From the NCBI RefSeq assembly GCF_900141805.1, contig NZ_FQYN01000011.1, positions 16,698 through 80,697 of the forward strand: DNA of 64,000 nucleotides. The letters are read 5' to 3'. The translations under genes and the position numbers were made by a program. Below the pieces are notes generated by a model. That model saw nothing but the letters and a program-made list of their open reading frames with translations. It searched no databases and was not told where the DNA came from. This DNA comes from Hymenobacter daecheongensis DSM 21074 (GTDB lineage Bacteria; Bacteroidota; Bacteroidia; Cytophagales; Hymenobacteraceae). This document shows, piece after piece, positions 60,601 to 64,000 of the stretch. Within the stretch, counting starts at the first letter, position 1, and every line of letters starts with the position of its first letter.

Positions 60601-62016
60601 AATGCCGACCAGCGCCAGCAAGGGCAGGTACACGATGAGGATAATGATTTCGCCAAAGGCGGCCGAGGAGCGGATTTTGCTGGCGGCGTGGTACGTTTCC
60701 TCGTTCATCTGGTCGGTGCTGAGGCGGTTGCCGGGCACTTGCAGCTGCCCGCCGTGCAGGCGGTGCACGATGGCTTCGACGATGATGACGGCCCCGTCTA
60801 CGACCAGGCCGAAGTCGATGGCCCCGAGCGAGAGCAGGTTGCCCGATACGCCGAAAAGGCGCATCATGGCGATGGCAAAGAGCATGGCCAACGGGATGAC
60901 TGAGGCCACGACCAAGCCGGCGCGCCAGTTGCCCAGAAACAGGATGAGCACGAACAGCACAATGAGCGCGCCCTCAATCAGGTTGGTTTTCACCGTGCCG
61001 ATGGCGCGGCCCACCAGCTCGGAGCGGTCCAGGTACACGTCGATGGCCACCCCCTCCGGCAGGGATTTCTCTACCGTCAGCATCCGGGTTTTCACGTCCT
61101 TGATGACGTCGTTGGCGTTGGCCCCTTTCAGCATGAGCACGATGCCACCGGTCACTTCGCCCTCCCCGTTGCGGGTCATGGCCCCGTAGCGCACGGCCGA
61201 ACCTAGGCGCACGTCGGCCACGTCGCGCACCAGCACGGGCATGCCGCCGGCGGTGCTGCGCACCACGATGTTGCCCAGGTCCGCAGCGTTTTCGGCCAGG
61301 CCCTCGGTGCGGATAAAGTAGGCCGTGGGCTTCTGGTCGAGGTAGGCGCCGCCGGCGTTCTGGTTGTTGCGCGACACGGCCTGGTACACCTGGTCGGTGG
61401 TGACGTTCAACGAGCGCAGGCGCGTGGGATCCAGCCGGATTTCAAACTGCTTGAGCTGGCCGCCGAAGCTGGCCACGTCGGCCACGCCGGGCGTGCCCAG
61501 CAGCTGCCGCCGCACAATCCAGTCCTGAATCGTGCGCAGCTCGCGGGCGTCGTATTTCTTCTCAAAGCCGGGCTTGGCCCGCACCAGGTACTGGTACACT
61601 TCGCCCAGGCCGGTGCTGACCGGGGCCATTTCCGGCCGGCCAATGCTTTCGGGAATTTGGCTCTCGGCCTCCCGCAGGCGCTCGGCTACCTGCTGGCGGG
61701 CCCAGTAAATGTCAATCTTGTCCTCGAAGACAATGGTCACCACCGAGAGCCCGAAGCGGGAAAAGGAGCGCACTTCCTCGCGGCCGGGAATGGTGGCCAG
61801 GCTCTGCTCAACGGGGAAGGATACTAGGCGCTCGATGTCGCTGGCGGCCAGGGAGGGGGCCACCGTGTACACGACAATCTGGTTGGTGGTGATGTCGGGT
61901 ACCGCGTCAATCGGTAGCCGGCTCAGCGAGTAGCCGCCCCAGGCCACCAGGGCCAGGGTCAGAATCCCGATAATGAGCTTGTTATGAATGGAAAAATGAA
62001 TCAGCCGGTCAAACAT
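57616..62016 (-). CDS. CzcA/CusA-type RND pump fused to a TolC-like channel
   Basis: 1466 residues. Residues 1-1040 are a heavy-metal RND transporter: LSRLPIDAVPDITTNQ near the start, twelve membrane helices, FVLILFLGNWRAGLV and IDFGLVVDGAVIIVEA (the D-F-G-x-x-x-D-G proton-relay motif of CzcA in helix 4). After a short linker and a second hydrophobic segment that looks like a signal sequence (VAVLLVLGGLLAAVPARAQ, about 1055-1073), residues 1074-1466 form an outer-membrane factor of the CzcC/TolC type. Such fusions occur in Bacteroidota. Substrates probably Co/Zn/Cd or Cu/Ag. Confidence 0.9.
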   Translation of the reverse strand: MFDRLIHFSIHNKLIIGILTLALVAWGGYSLSRLPIDAVPDITTNQIVVYTVAPSLAASDIERLVSFPVEQSLATIPGREEVRSFSRFGLSVVTIVFEDKIDIYWARQQVAERLREAESQIPESIGRPEMAPVSTGLGEVYQYLVRAKPGFEKKYDARELRTIQDWIVRRQLLGTPGVADVASFGGQLKQFEIRLDPTRLRSLNVTTDQVYQAVSRNNQNAGGAYLDQKPTAYFIRTEGLAENAADLGNIVVRSTAGGMPVLVRDVADVRLGSAVRYGAMTRNGEGEVTGGIVLMLKGANANDVIKDVKTRMLTVEKSLPEGVAIDVYLDRSELVGRAIGTVKTNLIEGALIVLFVLILFLGNWRAGLVVASVIPLAMLFAIAMMRLFGVSGNLLSLGAIDFGLVVDGAVIIVEAIVHRLHGGQLQVPGNRLSTDQMNEETYHAASKIRSSAAFGEIIILIVYLPLLALVGIEGKMFRPMAQTVAFAIIGAFILSLTYVPMMSALALSRSTEVKRNFSDRMMSWLEARYRPVLEWALRRKAVVLSSAVALFVGALLLFRTLGGEFIPQLAEGDFAIEMRTLTGSSLSYTVDRSLQAGAILQKQFPEVKEVVAKIGAAEIPTDPMPVEAADVMVILEKDQKKWTSAKTQEELAGKMAEALSVIPGVTFGFQQPIQMRFNELISGAKQDVVLKIYGEDLTQLAAYAELAARLVRQVEGAEDVYVEQVTGLPQIVVKLDRNRLARFGLNAEDVNRTVQTAFAGQTAGQLFEQERRFDVVLRLAPELRQNIGNVRQLLVATPGGEQIPLEQVASVELEEGPNQIQRDDAKRRITVAFNVRGRDVESVVTELQGKVDQQLKLAPGYYTTYGGQFENLRKASERLSIAVPVALLLIFVLLFFTFKSFKQSILIFTAIPLSAIGGVLALWLRGMPFSISAGVGFIALFGVAVLNGIVLIGYFNQLKEEGRTDVFARILEGTQVRLRPVLMTATVASLGFLPMALSQSAGAEVQRPLATVVIGGLVTATLLTLLVLPVLYALSERKSKPTGEEKPRPTAAVPVAVLLVLGGLLAAVPARAQGPLTSTQAVGQALQANGTVQAAQRSLEAQQALRRTSFDVGRTTVLGTYGQVNSPLSDNVLSIGQSLALPGYYKAQAGLSQARIGGREQQLAQVQAELRRQVRLSYERAVHARHRLRTLRGQDSIYTEFLRAAQLRFKAGEVARLEPANALIQQGETQNLLTQARADYAIAQRQLQALLQTTQPVAIADSVLRLLPAPGAAADTAVLAATPQARVLQQQIVERRAETRVEQAQGLPQVTVGYTNQSLRGTYEVDGQATTYSTGDRFQSVQAGVAIPLLRGPQKARVQAAKLQEQVATTTYQRYQAEAAAQLDELRLRLQEQQRRVQFYEQTGLPQSAVIVRLSQLAYKAGETTYSELLLNLERALSVRTAYLDAVLAHNQTAIDLDYLLGTAAQ

Positions 62017-62118
62017 CCGTTGCTGTGGGGGTTAGGTCTAACACGTTCAGTGAATACCTGCTCACCCGGCGGTTCCGGCTACTGGGCGCGGGAACGGCGG
62101 GGATGAAACGCACCCGTA

Positions 62119-62147
62119 GGAGCCAACGCCACGCGTTGGCATGCTCC
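62119..62147. repeat. Dyad upstream of the RND gene
   Basis: GCCAACGC (62122-62129) pairs with 62133-62140 around CAC; outer GGAGC/GCTCC extends it. About 105 bp upstream of the pump start. It could be a metal-responsive operator or a processing hairpin between the 62215 gene and the pump. Confidence 0.5.
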
Positions 62148-62214
62148 GATGAGCCGGCTCCGCACGGAAGCAAGCCGCCCGGGCAGGGTGGTCAGCAGGA
62201 AAAAAGGGAAAGTA

Positions 62215-62544
62215 TTAGGCCTGGGGCGGCTGCCACACAGAACCGAGGGCCCGCGCCGGGGTACCCACTAGCAGCCGGCCGTGCTGGGGGCTGGTGCCCC
62301 ACTCAACCGACTGGGGGTAAACGGCTACGGCCGTGCCTGGCAGCGTGACCACGATGCCCCCGCAGCAGTGGCACTGGCAGAGTGGCGAGCACCAGTCGCC
62401 CAGGGCGTCCGTGCTGCAGTCCGAGTGCGTAGCCGCTGCCACCGTCGATTGGGCCTGGTCCTGACACACGGCTACCTCGTCCGTGCAGGTTATGCAGGAG
62501 AGGAAGGCGAAGTAGCAGGCAAAAAACAGGCTGAGCAGGCGCAT
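62215..62544 (-). CDS. Cys-rich exported small protein (DUF6660-like) of the metal operon
   Basis: 109 residues. N-terminal hydrophobic signal (MRLLSLFFACYFAFLSCITC), then many Cys (CQDQ, DCSTD, WCSPLCQCHCCGG), 11 in total, and a C-terminal beta part. Similar Cys-rich proteins precede RND genes in Bacteroidota metal operons. It may bind metal in the periplasm. It leads the operon, 198 bp before the pump gene. Confidence 0.65.
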   Translation of the reverse strand: MRLLSLFFACYFAFLSCITCTDEVAVCQDQAQSTVAAATHSDCSTDALGDWCSPLCQCHCCGGIVVTLPGTAVAVYPQSVEWGTSPQHGRLLVGTPARALGSVWQPPQA

Positions 62545-62731
62545 GAAGCGGCAAAGGTACTAAATCCCGGGAGCCGGAGCTGCTTCTACCGCAAAACGCC
62601 GGGGAAGGTTCCCAACCAGATAATCAGAAAGCATTAACGGTCCCACAGCCAGAGAACGGTTATAGTAACGTGAGAGAAGACTTTAGCTCAGCCATACGGT
62701 GCATACACAGAAACGGGATTTTACGGCGTAT

Positions 62732-63865
62732 TTATTTCTTGTCAAACCCCAGCGCGGCTTGCACCACCTGCCGGGCCAGCAGAGCATCCTTCTTCTTCTC
62801 CTCGCTGATTTGCTTGCCGACCCGTACGAAAACGGCGTTGCAATATTTCTGCTTGTCGTCAATCTTCTTCTGGCTGTTCTCCTTGAGCTGCCACTCCCGC
62901 AGCAGCTTGCGGGCTTCGACTACCTCCATCACTTTGAGGTAAAGCGCGATGTTGCGGTCAGTTACTTTGAATTCCCGCAGCCGGTCAATAACCGGGCGTA
63001 AGATTTCGTCGGCCAGCCATGAGGCCGGGATAACGGTAGACTGCTTGTGCAGCAGCTCGAAGCGCAGGCCCACAATCTTCTTTCGGCCCCGGCCCGCCCG
63101 GTTGGCTTCCAGGATAGGATTGTAGACGAAGGCGCAGGGCGTTCTTTCCAACTCCTTTTGTGCCCCCAGCACCGTTTTCTTAATCAACTCGTTGGTGTCG
63201 GCGTGCTTCATCACCGGGTTGCCTTTCCGGTCCTTTTTGGGGGAGCCGTACTTGTCCAACTCTTGGCCGCAGTCCATGAGCAGGCGGTATTCCTCCAGCG
63301 ACACTTCCCACCAGCCGGTATCCCTAAACGCGGATAGTATCTCAAAGAACCGCATGCTGTACCAGCTATGCAGGCCCATGTAGCCATCCAACTTGTAGGT
63401 CGAATACTGACCGGCAATCTGAACGAAGTAAGGCGCGAGTTGCGGGTTGAGAATAATGGTAATGATGCCATCCTTGAAGCCTACGCGCCGTTCCTTTGTC
63501 GTATCCAGCAGGTGGCGGATGTACCACTCGCTCCCGTCCAGGCTCTCGAACTCCCAAGTGACGTGGGCCAACTCATAGATAGCTTTTTTCAGGAAGGAAT
63601 ACGCCGTATCCGTATCAATGTCGGTGCCCTCGACCACGGAGGAAACCCGCAGCTGATAGTAGTCGCGCAACTGCAAGTCATCTTCCTTGATTTGCTCCAT
63701 CACCCGCGCCATAATGCGCTTGCCGTACACGGAAATTCTGCGCTGGTGGGCGAAGGTGGCCGCCCAATGCTGCTTGACCCGCGCCAGCGCTTCGGGCTCA
63801 TACTGCAGTTCTAGTTCCAGCATTGGAACGGGCAGGGTAACGCGGGGTAGTCGGTTTCCTAACAT
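62732..63865 (-). CDS. Plasmid replication initiator, Rep_3 (RepB) type
   Basis: 377 residues. Two winged-helix regions are visible: ISVYGKRIMARVMEQIKEDD to SFLKKAIYEL (about 40-100), and YMGLHSWYSMRFFEILSAF, then SLEEYRLLMDCGQELDKYG (about 150-200). This is the Rep_3 layout. The C-terminal 80 residues are basic. It binds iterons and opens the origin. 22-bp repeats begin about 100 bp upstream, at the window edge. Confidence 0.85.
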   Translation of the reverse strand: MLGNRLPRVTLPVPMLELELQYEPEALARVKQHWAATFAHQRRISVYGKRIMARVMEQIKEDDLQLRDYYQLRVSSVVEGTDIDTDTAYSFLKKAIYELAHVTWEFESLDGSEWYIRHLLDTTKERRVGFKDGIITIILNPQLAPYFVQIAGQYSTYKLDGYMGLHSWYSMRFFEILSAFRDTGWWEVSLEEYRLLMDCGQELDKYGSPKKDRKGNPVMKHADTNELIKKTVLGAQKELERTPCAFVYNPILEANRAGRGRKKIVGLRFELLHKQSTVIPASWLADEILRPVIDRLREFKVTDRNIALYLKVMEVVEARKLLREWQLKENSQKKIDDKQKYCNAVFVRVGKQISEEKKKDALLARQVVQAALGFDKK

Positions 63866-63967
63866 CTAGCCGATAGGTTACGGTTGCAGCCAGCAGAGAC
63901 ACTTTTGCCTCATCCAGTGATATCAGGCCGAAACATACGGCGAAAAAACCAGCTTGTGTAAAAGTGC

Positions 63968-64000
63968 GCAGGTTTATTACCTTAAAGAAGCAGGTTTATT
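63968..64000. repeat. First two iteron-like repeats of the replication origin
   Basis: GCAGGTTTATT occurs at 63968-63978 and 63990-64000, period 22 bp, with matching AAAG before each. They lie upstream of rep and are cut by the window edge, so more copies probably follow. Confidence 0.7.

Noticed and set aside
1..64000. tRNA or rRNA genes
   Set aside because: None recognised on reading either strand by eye; this is consistent with a plasmid.

Overview
The window looks like most of a conjugative, multi-resistance plasmid of a Hymenobacter-like member of the Bacteroidota. Three things point there. The transfer genes follow the Bacteroidetes TraE-F-G-J-K-N-M-O layout with a BtgA/BtgB-type relaxosome. 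Several upstream regions fit the Bacteroidetes promoter pattern (-33 TTG-like, about 19 bp spacing, -7 TAnnTTT). The coding DNA is GC-rich, with many proteins of lineage-restricted type. A Rep_3-type initiator at the right edge, followed by the first two copies of a 22-bp iteron-like repeat, says plasmid rather than chromosome. The species call is inference.

Layout. 0-1.6 kb: a LysR gene cut by the left edge, then relics of a Tn3-family element and a DUF1905 fragment. 1.7-4.3 kb: two paralogous small proteins and a zeta-like kinase toxin with its putative antitoxin. 4.35-6.25 kb: a partition module on the minus strand, made of a ribbon-helix-helix candidate and ParA, with a striking array of 35 eight-bp repeats upstream that is probably the centromere. 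6.5-10.6 kb: a candidate oriT with three successive inverted repeats, a BtgA-like accessory protein, a BtgB/DUF5712 relaxase and a VirD4-type coupling protein. 10.7-12.6 kb: a VbhA-like antitoxin, a Fic protein and a zinc-ribbon protein, directly behind the coupling protein.

12.7-25 kb is an accessory island. A minus-strand operon combines a DruA/DUF4338-like domain, a DptF-like ATPase, a middle protein in the DptG position and a 1.6-kb-residue FtsK/DptH-like translocase. This resembles the DptFGH restriction module of DNA phosphorothioation systems, but no DndBCDE-like genes are present and a DruA-like protein sits in their place. It is the strongest candidate for an undescribed defence system here. 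HigBA, an ADP-ribosyltransferase-like protein and a tyrosine recombinase follow.

26-38 kb is the mating-pair-formation operon (minus strand): VirB2, B3, B4, B6, B8, B9, B10, B5-like and TraO homologues. 38-49 kb carries plus-strand leading-region style genes: a TOPRIM/primase-like protein, an ArdC-like antirestriction protein, a RES-domain protein and many small unknowns. Three of these genes and one gene at 1.8 kb share a 65-bp upstream element, which suggests one regulon. 49-62.5 kb is one long minus-strand metal-resistance operon: an RND pump fused to its outer-membrane channel, an adaptor, a P1B ATPase, a CDF transporter, YnfA, a nickel-transporter-like protein, a dihydrolipoamide dehydrogenase, DUF305 and DUF3703 proteins. 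The window ends with rep and the start of the presumed replication origin.
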